A stretch of DNA of 64,000 bases. Origin: CALMBW01 sp963779645. GTDB taxonomy: Bacteria > Actinomycetota > CADDZG01 > WHSQ01. The position numbers were made by a program, and so were the translations under genes. Shown here one piece after another: positions 1-8,297 of this stretch. The notes below the pieces were generated by a model. The model searched no databases. It was not told the DNA's origin and worked only from the letters and a program-made list of their open reading frames with translations. The stretch lies in assembly GCA_963779645.1 (NCBI GenBank), contig CAVZYX010000005.1:62001-126000 (forward strand), given 5' to 3'. Each line of letters begins with the position of its first letter. Position 1 is the first letter of the stretch.

Positions 1-175
1 TCGAGTTCGAGTCCGACCCGAACGGGGTCAATTAGAGACATCCTTGATTAGCCCGCCAATCACTTTCTAGGGAACAAGATTCCGAACCGGTGGGCGATTC
101 CCCTTTTTCTGCCAACCCGTAGGGCGAAAGTAGGACGAATCGACCAACCAAACCCCGACTATAGACCCAGGAAGG
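1..175. other. Intergenic sequence downstream of smpB, no gene recognised
   Basis: No convincing ORF. Because ssrA (tmRNA) often lies just downstream of smpB, both strands were read for the conserved tmRNA ends, but no GGTTTCGAC-like 5' block was found. The window starts with TTCGAGTCC, which looks like a T-loop, but the flanking bases do not form a T-stem. A 5-bp inverted repeat, GACCC/GGGTC, lies at about 16-30. Confidence 0.5.
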
Positions 176-649
176 TCACCGTCGTCTGCCAAGTTGCTGT
201 CTCATCCGTCTTTCGTCAGAACGTTCGGCGATATCGCGCCTCCGATCGTGGAGTTTGCGACCCTTACCCACTGCGAGTTCCACTTTCACAAGCCCGCTCT
301 TGAAATAGACCTTCAAGGGGACCAGGGTTCGCCCTTCCTGCTCGACCTTGGCCTTCAGGCGTTCTATCTCCTGGGCGTGCAGGAGCAGCTTCCGAGCCCG
401 CATGGGATCGTGGTTGGCCCTATTTCCGTGGGAGTAGGGCGCTACATGGCACTGGTACAGCCACGCCTCTTCCCCATCGACCTTTGCATAGGCATCGGCG
501 AGGTTTACCTTGCCTTCCCGGCAGGATTTGACCTCTGTTCCCACCAGCACGATGCCGGCCTCGAAGGTCTCTTCGATCTCGTATTCGTGTCTCGCTCGCC
601 GGTTCTGAGCGATGAGTTTGGTCCCGGGTTTTTCCTTTGGCTGGGCCAC
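176..649 (-). CDS. smpB: SsrA-binding protein SmpB
   Basis: A 157-aa protein that carries tmRNA to stalled ribosomes in trans-translation. The family pattern is clear: an N-terminal core with KLIAQNRRARHEYEIEET and GTEVKSCREGKVNL, then CHVAPYSHGN, then a basic C-terminal tail (KGRKLHDRRRDIAERS) that is disordered until it enters the ribosomal A site. The start is GTG, whose G is also the last base of the ctpA TAG stop (TAGTG), so translation is probably coupled to ctpA. It is the last gene of the ftsE-ftsX-M23-ctpA-smpB run, and ftsEX next to smpB is common in actinobacteria. The length is normal. Confidence 0.97.
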   Translation of the reverse strand: MAQPKEKPGTKLIAQNRRARHEYEIEETFEAGIVLVGTEVKSCREGKVNLADAYAKVDGEEAWLYQCHVAPYSHGNRANHDPMRARKLLLHAQEIERLKAKVEQEGRTLVPLKVYFKSGLVKVELAVGKGRKLHDRRRDIAERSDERRMRQQLGRRR

Positions 650-1836
650 TAACCTTGCGCGCCGCTCTCGGAGAGCACGATCCCTTGGAGGATCTCGATC
701 GCTCGATCGAACTGAGTGTCCTCGTCCGCGGCGAGCTTGACCCGGAAATCGGGAGCGATCCCCTCTCCACTGATATTGCGACCGCTGGGCGTCAGGTAGG
801 CGGCCGTTGTGAATTTCACAGCCGATGAATCCGACAGCGGAACGACCTCTTGGACCGACCCCTTCCCGTACGTCGTGATGCCGATCAGTACGGCACGGTC
901 CCGATCCTGGAGAGCTCCGGCCACGATCTCGGATGCGCTGGCGGTGCCCTCATTGACGAGAACGACGAGCGGGAGCTCCTCATAGGCATCCCCGGTTGCG
1001 TCGTAAACGACGTCTTCCTCGTTAGCGGCCCGGTAAGTGACGACCTCGCCATCTTCGATGAAGACGCTGGCGACCTCGATCGCCTCACTGAAGAGGCCAC
1101 CTCCGTTGTCTCTTAGATCCAAGATGATGCCTTCGGCTCCCCGGTCCGTGAGCTTTCGAACCTCCTGGCGCACCTGCTTACCAGCGTTCCGAGCGAAGCC
1201 GAATAGACGGACGTAGCCGAGCCCATCGGGCGTCAACCGCGCTTGCAGATTGGGAAGGTCGATCTCCGCACGCTCGATCTCGAAATTGACGGGCTCGCCT
1301 GCTCGTTCGATATCCAATTTCACGGTGGACCCCGCCGGGCCTTTGATAAGAGCGACGGCGTCGTCGGTCGAGATCTCCGACACGACCTGCCCATCTATGG
1401 CAGTGATCACATCACCGCGCTCGAGGCCTGCTTCGACCGCCGGCGTGTCGGGCAAGACGGAAACGATCTGCAGCTCCTTCTTCTTCAGCTTTAGCCACAC
1501 GCCGATCCCCGAGAAGCGACCCGTAGTCAGTTCCTGAAAGCTCCGATAGCCACGCGGCGAATAGAAGAAGGCGTAGGGATCCTCGGTTTTCTGAAGGGCC
1601 TCGATCATCCCCTTGACGGCACCGCGAGCAAGGATCGTCTCATCGGGGGCCTCCACCGCCTCGAGCAAGATCCGGTCATAGGCCTCCTGGATCAGATCCG
1701 ACCCCTCGACCGCCTCAGCCGTGATCGCCCTTGTCGTGGATGATCGCTGGCCGAGGGAGAACCCGACCGAGAAGATCCCGAGCGCGGCAACACCGGCGGT
1801 CATCGCGATGATCAGGGACTTCTGCCAGCTCTCCAT
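649..1836 (-). CDS. ctpA: S41 C-terminal processing protease (CtpA/Prc family)
   Basis: A 395-aa carboxyl-terminal processing serine protease anchored by one N-terminal membrane segment (about residues 8-28), so the catalytic part lies outside the membrane. A PDZ domain (about 105-185, from FSGIGVWLKL to IKGPAGSTVKL) selects substrate C-termini. The S41 domain follows, with LDLRDNGGG near 240-247, a GTASASEIVAGAL nucleophile block and a TYGKGSVQE lysine block. Spacing against the E. coli Tsp pair gives a Ser300/Lys325 dyad. It follows the M23 hydrolase in the ftsEX run. In other bacteria such proteases limit the amount of peptidoglycan hydrolases, so regulation of the neighbouring hydrolase is a reasonable inference only. 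Confidence 0.95.
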   Translation of the reverse strand: MESWQKSLIIAMTAGVAALGIFSVGFSLGQRSSTTRAITAEAVEGSDLIQEAYDRILLEAVEAPDETILARGAVKGMIEALQKTEDPYAFFYSPRGYRSFQELTTGRFSGIGVWLKLKKKELQIVSVLPDTPAVEAGLERGDVITAIDGQVVSEISTDDAVALIKGPAGSTVKLDIERAGEPVNFEIERAEIDLPNLQARLTPDGLGYVRLFGFARNAGKQVRQEVRKLTDRGAEGIILDLRDNGGGLFSEAIEVASVFIEDGEVVTYRAANEEDVVYDATGDAYEELPLVVLVNEGTASASEIVAGALQDRDRAVLIGITTYGKGSVQEVVPLSDSSAVKFTTAAYLTPSGRNISGEGIAPDFRVKLAADEDTQFDRAIEILQGIVLSESGAQG

Positions 1837-1881
1837 CAGGCCTACAGGCTATCCGCCAGCGCGGGCTACCTATTTGTGTCG

Positions 1882-3090
1882 CTACAGGTAAGGCATGGGG
1901 TCGACGGGGCTTCCGTTTACCCGCACCTCGAAGTGCAAGTGAGGGCCGGTGCAGTAACCCGTGCACCCGACGGCGCCGATCGATGTGCCTCGCTGAACGA
2001 CCGAGCCCGAACTCACGTACTGGGCCGAGAGGTGGTTGTAGGTAGTCGCAAGGCCTTCGCCGTGATCGATGATGACGACGTTGCCGTAACCGCTCATGGC
2101 TCCGACGTAAGTCACCGTTCCGGTGTCCGCCGCGAACACGGGATTCCCGTATCCCCCGCCGATGTCGATGCCTGTGTGCAGACGCCTGTCTCCGAAGATC
2201 GGGTGCACCCGCCAACCGTAGGGAGAAGTCATGGCGCCCGCAGTCGGCCACAGGAACTGACCACTTCCGCTGGGCGATCCGGAAGTTCCTCCAGCGAGTA
2301 GTGCCTGGATCTCGGAGGACTCCTGGTCAAGTTTGTCCTGGACCGCCTGCCAGTAGGCCTTGCGGCCCTCGACCTGTGCCAGCAACCCTTCCTTCTCAGA
2401 TAGCAGTGCTTCTCGCTGCGCCAGAACGTCGGCATGCTGCGCGCGGATCGCTGCGATCTCCGTGCGGTTGTCTTCGAGTTCCTTCTTGGCGATGGCGATC
2501 TCGTTCTGCTTCTCGAGGATCACCTGTCGACGGTTCTCCGTCTCGTCGCGGAGGACCGAGATGTTGGTGATCAACTCGGAATCGGAATCCAGAACCGCTT
2601 CCCAGTAAGTGACCTTGTCGACGAGGTCGGTGAAGGAATCTGCTCCGAGGATCGTTTCGATGTAAGCGCCGGGGCCGCCCTTATATGCCTCGACGGCGCG
2701 TTGCGTGAAGAGATCTGTCGACGTGCCAAGGTCACCCAGAACATCCTGGAGATCCTCGGTCAGGATCGAGACCTTCATCTGGGCCGCTTCGAGATCGTCT
2801 TTGACGGCCGAGATGCGCCCATCGAGCATGTCGAGTTTGGCGTCGAACTCTTGGACGGTTGCTTCGACCTTCGCACGCTTATTGTCGAGAACCTTCACGC
2901 GTCCGAGGAGTTCCGCCTGCTTGTCGGCGAACCTTTCCTCTTGTGCGGCCGCGTGTTCCTTCTCGGCCTGGATCTCATCCAGCCGGTCATTGGGGTCGGC
3001 CGCGGCGGGTAGAGCCACAGCCAGCAGCCCAGCGATCAAGGCAACGATGGCGAACGGCACACGTGCGTCGACGCGCCTGAGCCTCATCAT
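1882..3090 (-). CDS. Secreted coiled-coil M23 peptidase, EnvC/RipC-like partner of FtsEX
   Basis: A 402-aa exported protein. Residues 1-31 are a signal peptide ending ALPAAA. A long coiled-coil follows (about 35-265, rich in Lys/Glu/Gln, starting NDRLDEIQAEKEHAAAQEE). A C-terminal M23/LytM domain covers about 280-402, with RLHTGIDIG (zinc ligands His and Asp) and HLHFEVRVNG (the HxH motif), so the metal site looks complete. The order coiled coil then LytM is that of EnvC and of the PcsB/RipC-type hydrolases that FtsEX activates at the septum. The gene lies 98 bp after ftsX on the same strand, which supports that pairing. Unlike EnvC, which lacks the metal ligands, this protein is probably an active endopeptidase. 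Confidence 0.9.
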   Translation of the reverse strand: MMRLRRVDARVPFAIVALIAGLLAVALPAAADPNDRLDEIQAEKEHAAAQEERFADKQAELLGRVKVLDNKRAKVEATVQEFDAKLDMLDGRISAVKDDLEAAQMKVSILTEDLQDVLGDLGTSTDLFTQRAVEAYKGGPGAYIETILGADSFTDLVDKVTYWEAVLDSDSELITNISVLRDETENRRQVILEKQNEIAIAKKELEDNRTEIAAIRAQHADVLAQREALLSEKEGLLAQVEGRKAYWQAVQDKLDQESSEIQALLAGGTSGSPSGSGQFLWPTAGAMTSPYGWRVHPIFGDRRLHTGIDIGGGYGNPVFAADTGTVTYVGAMSGYGNVVIIDHGEGLATTYNHLSAQYVSSGSVVQRGTSIGAVGCTGYCTGPHLHFEVRVNGSPVDPMPYL

Positions 3091-3188
3091 GGATTCATCC
3101 TAGTTAACTTGTTCAACAACAGCAACGTAAGCCCCAGAAGTCGGACATATCTCTCCCACCTATGCTTCGACGCCTGGGAGGTGCCTCT

Positions 3189-4070
3189 TTAGACCTCGAG
3201 GAACTTTCGGAGCGCCATCCCCGAGCCAACCAGGCCCACGATGGCCCCAACGCTGGCCAGCAAGAAGAGCACACCGGCGATCTCCCCCGAGGAGAAGGTT
3301 AGAACGGGCCCCATGAAGGGGATCGCATCGCCGATCCTCGAGAAGAGAAGGGCATTCCCACCAAGGACGATGAGGCCCGAGATGATCGCCCCGGTGAGCG
3401 CGGCGAAGACCCCCTCGAGCATGAATGGGATCCGGATGAACCAGTTCGTCGCTCCGACGAGCTTCATGATCCCGATCTCTTCACGGCGCGCGTATATAGC
3501 TAATCGGATTGCGTTCGCTATGAGGGCCGCCGCCGCGACCATGAGCACGAACGACATAGCAAAGGTGATCGTGCGTAAAAGAGAGTTCACCTGTAACAAA
3601 CGTTTGATGATCTCGCCGCCGAACCGGATGTCGTCAACACCGGGTGCGCCTTGTATGCGCGCTGCCACCTCCTCCGTGTCGGCGGCATCCTTCAACTTGA
3701 TCCTGAGAGAGGCGGGTAACGCGTCGGCAGGGAGGTTTTCGTAGAACTCGGGCTGGTTGCGGTAGCGCTCTTTGAACTCCTCATAAGCGTCCGCCTTCGA
3801 CACGTACGTGACGAACTCGACCTCGTCGTAGTTGGAGATCTGAGAGCTCAGCGTTTCGACCTCATTCTGGCTCGCATCGTCGCGGAGGTAAGCGGAGATC
3901 TCGACCTTGGCTTCCCAGTTGAGGGTGACATTCCGAACGATCAGTCCGAGGATCTGAACACCGCCCAACAACAGCAAGGAGATCGCGACCGTGGAGATGG
4001 CCGCGATCGTCATTAGGAAGTTCCGGCGAAGGTTCTGGATCGTCTCGCCGAGGAAGTATCTGATCCTCAA
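3189..4070 (-). CDS. ftsX: Cell division protein FtsX
   Basis: A 293-aa permease-like subunit of the FtsEX complex. A first membrane helix (about 20-42) is followed by an extracytoplasmic domain (about 43-170, WEAKVEISAYLRDDASQNEVE onward) that in known systems binds the septal hydrolase. Three more membrane helices lie at about 170-290 (SFVLMVAAAALIANAIRLAIYARREEIGIMKLVGA). The start is TTG, 14 bp after the ftsE stop. It acts with FtsE to couple ATP hydrolysis to peptidoglycan splitting, here probably through the M23 protein encoded next. Confidence 0.95.
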   Translation of the reverse strand: MRIRYFLGETIQNLRRNFLMTIAAISTVAISLLLLGGVQILGLIVRNVTLNWEAKVEISAYLRDDASQNEVETLSSQISNYDEVEFVTYVSKADAYEEFKERYRNQPEFYENLPADALPASLRIKLKDAADTEEVAARIQGAPGVDDIRFGGEIIKRLLQVNSLLRTITFAMSFVLMVAAAALIANAIRLAIYARREEIGIMKLVGATNWFIRIPFMLEGVFAALTGAIISGLIVLGGNALLFSRIGDAIPFMGPVLTFSSGEIAGVLFLLASVGAIVGLVGSGMALRKFLEV

Positions 4071-4083
4071 GTAGCTGAACCCC

Positions 4084-4770
4084 CTAGGTGCCTACGCCGT
4101 AGATGCCGCGTGACTGGTCACGGACGACCTGTCCGTTCTCGAGTTCGATGACCCTTCGGCGCATCGAGTCCACGATCGCGTGATCGTGGGTTGCCATGAC
4201 GATCGTTGTGCCCGTTCGATTGATCCGATCGAGGAGTCGCATGATCCCTACCGAAGTTGCCGGATCGAGGTTTCCGGTCGGCTCGTCCGCGACGAGGATG
4301 AGAGGCCTGTTGACGAACGCTCGAGCCACCGAGACACGCTGCTGCTCGCCCCCTGAGAGCTCATCCGGGAACCTGTCGAGCTTCTCGCCAAGGCCAACCA
4401 GATCGAGGATCTGAGGGACCTGCTTCTGGATGACGGCTCGGGGTCGCCCGATCACCTCGAGGGCGAAGGCGACGTTCTCGAAAACGGTCTTGTTCGGAAG
4501 CAGCTTGAAATCCTGGAACACGCAGCCGACGTTCCGGCGGAGGTAAGGGACGCGCCACTTTGGCAGGCTGGCGAGGTTCTTCCCGGCCACGTAGACCTCG
4601 CCTGCGGTGGGGTCCTCTTCCTTAGTTAGGAGCTTCAGGAGGGTGGATTTACCCGACCCGGACGGCCCGACGACGAAGACGAACTCACCCTTCTCGACGT
4701 CGAGGCTGAAGCCCCTGAGGGCCTTCGTCCCGCCTTTGTATTCCTTATCAACTTCGATGAGTTTGATCAT
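4084..4770 (-). CDS. ftsE: Cell division ATP-binding protein FtsE
   Basis: A 228-aa ABC ATPase. Walker A is GPSGSGKST (residues 35-43), the signature is LSGGEQQRV, Walker B is LILVADEPTGNLD and the switch histidine lies in ATHDH. The DEPTGNLDP block with short length and an adjacent ftsX identifies FtsE rather than a transport ATPase. It is the first gene of the five-gene minus-strand run and starts with ATG. Confidence 0.97.
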   Translation of the reverse strand: MIKLIEVDKEYKGGTKALRGFSLDVEKGEFVFVVGPSGSGKSTLLKLLTKEEDPTAGEVYVAGKNLASLPKWRVPYLRRNVGCVFQDFKLLPNKTVFENVAFALEVIGRPRAVIQKQVPQILDLVGLGEKLDRFPDELSGGEQQRVSVARAFVNRPLILVADEPTGNLDPATSVGIMRLLDRINRTGTTIVMATHDHAIVDSMRRRVIELENGQVVRDQSRGIYGVGT

Positions 4771-4794
4771 GGCTGCCTAACACCGTAGCCCGGG

Positions 4795-5868
4795 TCAGGC
4801 GCTTGTCGACGCCATTCGCTCGAAGTAGCGGTAGGGGTGTTCTTCCCCGTGGATGGCCTCGTACTCTGCCCAGGCCTCCCCATAGTAAGTCAAGCCCCTG
4901 TGGCGCATCTCATCCAAGGTTGCCTCTGGGAGACCGACGACTTTGAGCCTCTTCAGCAGGGAATTGAGAGAGAAATCACGGACGTCGAATGGGTTGATCT
5001 GCAGGTTGGGGGGACTCTCTTCCGGACCCACGACGAACCGCCGGTCGGGAGCGGCGACCAGCCTGCACGACGTTTCCAACAACTTGAAGATCTGGTCCGC
5101 AACGACGTCGAGATTCTTGGGATCACGTACGCCTGCTTCCATCAGCGCGCGCACTCCGAAGTTGACGTGCCGAGACTCGTCGCGCGCAACGGCGGTGAAT
5201 CCTGAATAGAAGCCCGGCAGGATCCCCATCTCCCGGATGATCCCAAGGAGGAAGCGCATCCCAGTTAACGCGAGCATGCCTTCGATCACCAAGTGATAAG
5301 TGGTGATACCTCTGATCCACGCCTGGTAATCGCCTGGGTTCAGACGAACGTTCTCGGTGGCGTCAACGAGTTCTTTGTCGAACATCGTCTTGTATGCCAT
5401 GACTGAACGATCGCGAAGCTGCCCCAGCGCTTCGGTTAGTCCGCCCGATAGACCAACGACGTCTTCGAAGAACCTCGAGAAGAAGACGGAATGGCGCGCT
5501 TCGTCAACCAGTTGCGTGGATAGGAATACGCGCGAGCCTTCATCGGGGGCCGCATGGACGAGAGGCGACAGCGTGTCGGTAACGGCTTGCTCGCCGAGGA
5601 AGAAAAGCGTGAACGTTCTCTGAAGCTCAGTCCGCATCCCCTCGAAGAAACCGGTCATCGAATCCCAATGCTCTTTGTCCTGGGAGAAGTCGAGGTCTTG
5701 GGTGGACCAGTGCTGGCCCTCCCACCGGTGATAGAGATCGATCGGTGTCGGCCTCGCCTTCAACATCGCGTCCATCTGCACGTAGACGTCGTTGATGTCG
5801 ACGGATCGGAGCTGTTCGAGAGTGGCGTTGTTGACGCGCTCGACGAGATGCTCGACGGATTCGCTCAT
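4795..5868 (-). CDS. Ferritin-like diiron protein, ribonucleotide reductase R2-like
   Basis: A 357-aa all-helical protein of the ribonucleotide reductase small subunit superfamily. The six metal ligands expected of an R2 or R2-like oxidase can be placed: Glu93 (LGEQAV), Glu123 and His126 (DEARH), Glu196 (VIEGML), Glu231 and His234 (DESRHVNFG). No R1 (NrdA) gene is nearby, so the R2-like ligand-binding oxidase (R2lox) type, with a Mn/Fe or Fe/Fe site and unknown substrate, is more likely than a true NrdB, but the radical tyrosine was not assigned. It ends 24 bp before ftsE on the same strand. Upstream are a palindrome and a pair of direct repeats that suggest its own regulated promoter. Confidence 0.75.
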   Translation of the reverse strand: MSESVEHLVERVNNATLEQLRSVDINDVYVQMDAMLKARPTPIDLYHRWEGQHWSTQDLDFSQDKEHWDSMTGFFEGMRTELQRTFTLFFLGEQAVTDTLSPLVHAAPDEGSRVFLSTQLVDEARHSVFFSRFFEDVVGLSGGLTEALGQLRDRSVMAYKTMFDKELVDATENVRLNPGDYQAWIRGITTYHLVIEGMLALTGMRFLLGIIREMGILPGFYSGFTAVARDESRHVNFGVRALMEAGVRDPKNLDVVADQIFKLLETSCRLVAAPDRRFVVGPEESPPNLQINPFDVRDFSLNSLLKRLKVVGLPEATLDEMRHRGLTYYGEAWAEYEAIHGEEHPYRYFERMASTSA

Positions 5869-5882
5869 AGCTCAATCAAACC

Positions 5883-5899
5883 ACTTCACGTTGTGAAGT
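5883..5899. promoter_or_regulatory. Palindrome upstream of the R2-like gene
   Basis: ACTTCAC-GTT-GTGAAGT is a perfect 7-bp inverted repeat with a 3-bp spacer, ending 14 bp before the ATG at 5868. It could be an operator or a leader hairpin that covers the ribosome-binding region. No regulator could be assigned. Confidence 0.4.
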
Positions 5900-5917
5900 C
5901 ACAGACCTTGTAGCGAT

Positions 5918-5948
5918 GTCACACGCGTAAACTCCGTGACACGCGTAA
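5918..5948. promoter_or_regulatory. Pair of direct repeats, GT(C/G)ACACGCGTAA
   Basis: The 13-mer GTCACACGCGTAA at 5918-5930 recurs as GTGACACGCGTAA at 5936-5948, offset by 18 bp. Each contains the palindrome ACGCGT. The pair sits in the short gap between prfB and the R2-like gene, about 50-80 bp before the latter's start, where tandem operators are expected. Confidence 0.4.
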
Positions 5949-5951
5949 CGC

Positions 5952-7059
5952 TTAACTACCGGAAGCGGCCGCCTTCCGGCGTAGTTCTGCTTCGATGAAC
6001 TTGTCCAGATCGCCGTCGAGGACAGCCTGGACATTTCCGACTTCTGAGTTCGTTCGGTGGTCTTTCACCATCTGATACGGGTGCAGAACATAGGAGCGGA
6101 TCTGGGAGCCGAATCCGATCGCCTGCTTATCCCCGGACAGGGCAGCCATCTCAGCTTCACGTTCCTCGATCGCTCGCTGGAGGAGACGGGAAGTAAGGAT
6201 CCTCATAGCGACCGCCCGGTTCTGCATCTGCGAACGTTCGTTCTGACAGGACACGACGATCCCCGACGGGAGGTGGGTGATCCGGACCGCAGAGTCGGTC
6301 ACGTTCACGTGCTGACCCCCAGCTCCACTCGAACGGTATGTATCCACCCGTAGATCGTCCGGATCGATCTCGATCTCCACATCGTCTTCGACCTCCGGTG
6401 TGACATCCACAGAAGCGAATGAGGTGTGACGGCGTTTCGCAGAGTCGAAAGGCGAGATCCGGACGAGGCGATGAACGCCACGCTCTGCAGCCAAAAGCCC
6501 GTAGGCGTTGCGACCCTCGACGGTGAGCGTCGCCCCCTTCAGGCCGGCCTCATCACCGTCGGTTGCTTCGACGAGTTGAGCTTTGAAACCGCGCCGCTCG
6601 GCCCACCTGGTGTACATCCGCAGCAACATCTCAGCCCAATCCTGCGAGTCGGTCCCACCTTCACCGGCGTGAATCTCGACGATCGCTGGATTGCCGTCGT
6701 ACTCGCCTCCGAGCAGCGACATCACTTCGAGTTGAGCTATCTCCGACTCCAGGCCCTCTAGCTCCTTGACTGCTTCGCTGGCCACAGCTTCATCATCTTC
6801 AGACTGTGCGAGTTCGAAGAGAGTCCGCGCGTCACTGGCTCTCTCCACGTTTTTGTCATAGGTGTCGACATCCTCGGCCAGACGCGAGATCTCGCCCATC
6901 GTCTTTTGAGCTACGGATTGATCGTTCCAGAAATCGGGGGCCGCGCTCTGCTCGCGCAGGCTCGTCAGTCGAGTCCGTTTCGTCTCGACGTCAAAGGTAC
7001 TCCTTGATCTGTTGCAGCTTTTGATCGACAGCCTTAAGCCGGTCGGTGATGTCTTCCAT
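5952..7059 (-). CDS. prfB: Peptide chain release factor 2, programmed +1 frameshift
   Basis: RF2 releases nascent chains at UGA and UAA. The gene is read in two frames. Translation starts at ATG 7059 and gives 22 residues (MEDITDRLKAVDQKLQQIKEYL). It meets an in-frame TGA at 6993-6991, shifts +1 and continues from GAC (6992) for 346 codons, in total about 368 aa, the normal RF2 length. The main domain carries the SPF anticodon-like tripeptide (RISPFDSAKRRHTSF) and the catalytic GGQ (SSGAGGQHVNVTDSAVRI). A simple ORF call starting at 6899 would miss the first 53 residues. Regulation is autogenous: low RF2 favours the shift. Confidence 0.97.
6990..7005 (-). promoter_or_regulatory. prfB recoding site (+1 frameshift)
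   Basis: On the minus strand the sequence reads AAGGAGTACCTTTGAC. It has the Shine-Dalgarno-like AAGGAG three bases before the slippery CTT, then TGA and C, matching the canonical RF2 recoding signal (AGGGGGTATCTTTGAC in E. coli). Confidence 0.95.
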
Positions 7060-7080
7060 AGCGATTGGATGTTAACGAAG

Positions 7081-7110
7081 AACGGGGGCCGGCAAACCGA
7101 CCCCCGTTTT
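7081..7110 (-). terminator. Rho-independent-type hairpin between the LPFTG gene and prfB
   Basis: AACGGGGG (7081-7088) pairs with CCCCCGTT (7101-7108), with an inner GG/CC pair. On the minus strand it follows the LPFTG protein stop by 18 bp and precedes prfB. T residues follow on the plus side (TTTT) and weakly on the minus side (CTTCGTT). Confidence 0.7.
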
Positions 7111-7125
7111 GAACTTCGAGTTAGA

Positions 7126-8124
7126 TCAGCTGGTGCGGCGGGCTCTTATGAAAAGTGCACCTAGAGCAACCAGCCCGAGTCCTATCAGCAGGAAGACTCC
7201 TAGGTTCCCACCTGTGAAGGGCAGGATCCCGGATGACCGCTCGAGACTTTCGCCGGCAACGGCTACGTCTTCCTCGGCCGGGGGCGCTGCACCCTCACGT
7301 TCAAACTCGGATCCAAGGACTGCGGTGTCATCGGACCCCGGTGCAGGTGCGATCTCGTCTTCACCGCATGTTGCATCGTCTTCGGCCATCTCGTCCTCGC
7401 ACGGCGCCACTTCGGTCTCTTCTTCTACGACCGGAGCGGTCTCGTCGCACTGGTACCAGAACACCTTGTGCTTCGTATCGGCACCCTGCGAGTACTCGGT
7501 GTTAGTCGTCAGCTTGATGTGCCATCCCTGCTTGGCGTGCGGCTCGATACCGGCAGCCTGCAGTCCTGCAAGGAGGTTGTAAGGACCGGCGACATCTGGC
7601 TCGCCGGCCTGCAGCGTGATCGTGTCAACGAATGTGAAAGGTCCACCGGTCGGCGGGTGAGCGACGAACGTCAGCGTTGAGTCGAGGGCTTCGCCTTCGT
7701 CGGTGCCCCAGTAGAGGACACGGAAGTTGCAGCCAACGTGAGATTCCTGACCCTTGCTCGTGTCGTAGGGCTCGCCGTCGATCTTGATAGTTCCGTTGTT
7801 GCCCGGTGCGCCATCGGTGTAGGGCGTGTCGCCCTTGTCCTTGGGGCCCCTGCTCTTCGACGGCTTGTCCTTCGGAGCTTTGTCTTTGGGACCCTTAGCC
7901 GGCTTGTCTTTGGGAGCCTTGTCTTTGTCCTTCGGCCCCTTGCCGGGCTTCTCGTCATCCGAAGACTCCGCAGTTGAGCTGTCCTCGGTTTGTTCGGTGC
8001 TGTCCTGGTCCTTCGGACCGCCTTCGTGGCCTTCCTTGTGATGACCGAAGGCCGGCGCCATGGCAAGCGATGACAGCATCAACACGGCAATCAGCAGTAC
8101 AAAGACGTTCTTTCGCCCGCTCAT
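7126..8124 (-). CDS. LPXTG-anchored secreted protein with Lys/Pro-rich low-complexity region
   Basis: A 332-aa exported protein. It has a signal peptide (1-27, ending MAPAFG), then an acidic stretch, then a low-complexity block of repeated KGPKDK/APKDKP units (about 55-100). A structured part (about 110-215) begins GNNGTIKIDGEPYDTSKGQ and includes HVGCNFRVLYWGTDEGE. An acidic Glu/Ala linker follows. The C-terminus is a textbook sortase signal: LPFTG, a hydrophobic helix (VFLLIGLGLVALGALFI) and RARRTS. So it should be covalently attached to peptidoglycan. No sortase is encoded in the window. The structured part was not recognised as a named family. A hairpin-forming leader precedes it. Confidence 0.85.
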   Translation of the reverse strand: MSGRKNVFVLLIAVLMLSSLAMAPAFGHHKEGHEGGPKDQDSTEQTEDSSTAESSDDEKPGKGPKDKDKAPKDKPAKGPKDKAPKDKPSKSRGPKDKGDTPYTDGAPGNNGTIKIDGEPYDTSKGQESHVGCNFRVLYWGTDEGEALDSTLTFVAHPPTGGPFTFVDTITLQAGEPDVAGPYNLLAGLQAAGIEPHAKQGWHIKLTTNTEYSQGADTKHKVFWYQCDETAPVVEEETEVAPCEDEMAEDDATCGEDEIAPAPGSDDTAVLGSEFEREGAAPPAEEDVAVAGESLERSSGILPFTGGNLGVFLLIGLGLVALGALFIRARRTS

Positions 8125-8143
8125 CTACTTACTCCTCTAGTCG

Positions 8144-8189
8144 CCCCTGGGTAGTTAGTTCGCAACAAGGAGTGGTTTCCCTCCAGGGG
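8144..8189 (-). promoter_or_regulatory. Leader inverted repeat before the LPFTG gene
   Basis: CCCCTGG (8144-8150) and CCAGGGG (8183-8189) are perfect complements around a 32-nt loop, 20 bp upstream of the ATG at 8124. GAGGAG, a good ribosome-binding site, lies between hairpin and start. It is too short to assign to a known riboswitch class. Confidence 0.3.
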
Positions 8190-8235
8190 AATTGCTAAAC
8201 GCACTCAGTCGAACGCGCTGCGTAGTCAGCGATCG

Positions 8236-8297
8236 GGAGCATGGATTCCGTGGCGAAGGAGACTGAAATAGTGAGGCTGCTTTTAGTAGAAACCAGT
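8236..8297 (-). repeat. Half copy of dispersed element, adjoining the secA stop
   Basis: About 62 bp starting GGAGCATGGATTCC and ending CTGCTTTTAGTAGAAACCAG match, at roughly three bases in four, the right half of the element at 27163-27307. Read on the minus strand, the motif TTTCTACTAAAAGCAG begins a few bases after the secA TAA stop. The left inverted-repeat arm of the longer copy is absent here. Confidence 0.7.

Noticed and set aside
1..20. T-loop-like TTCGAGTCC at the window start, suggesting a tRNA or tmRNA 3' end
   Set aside because: The flanking five bases on each side do not pair as a T-stem, and no acceptor strand or CCA follows.
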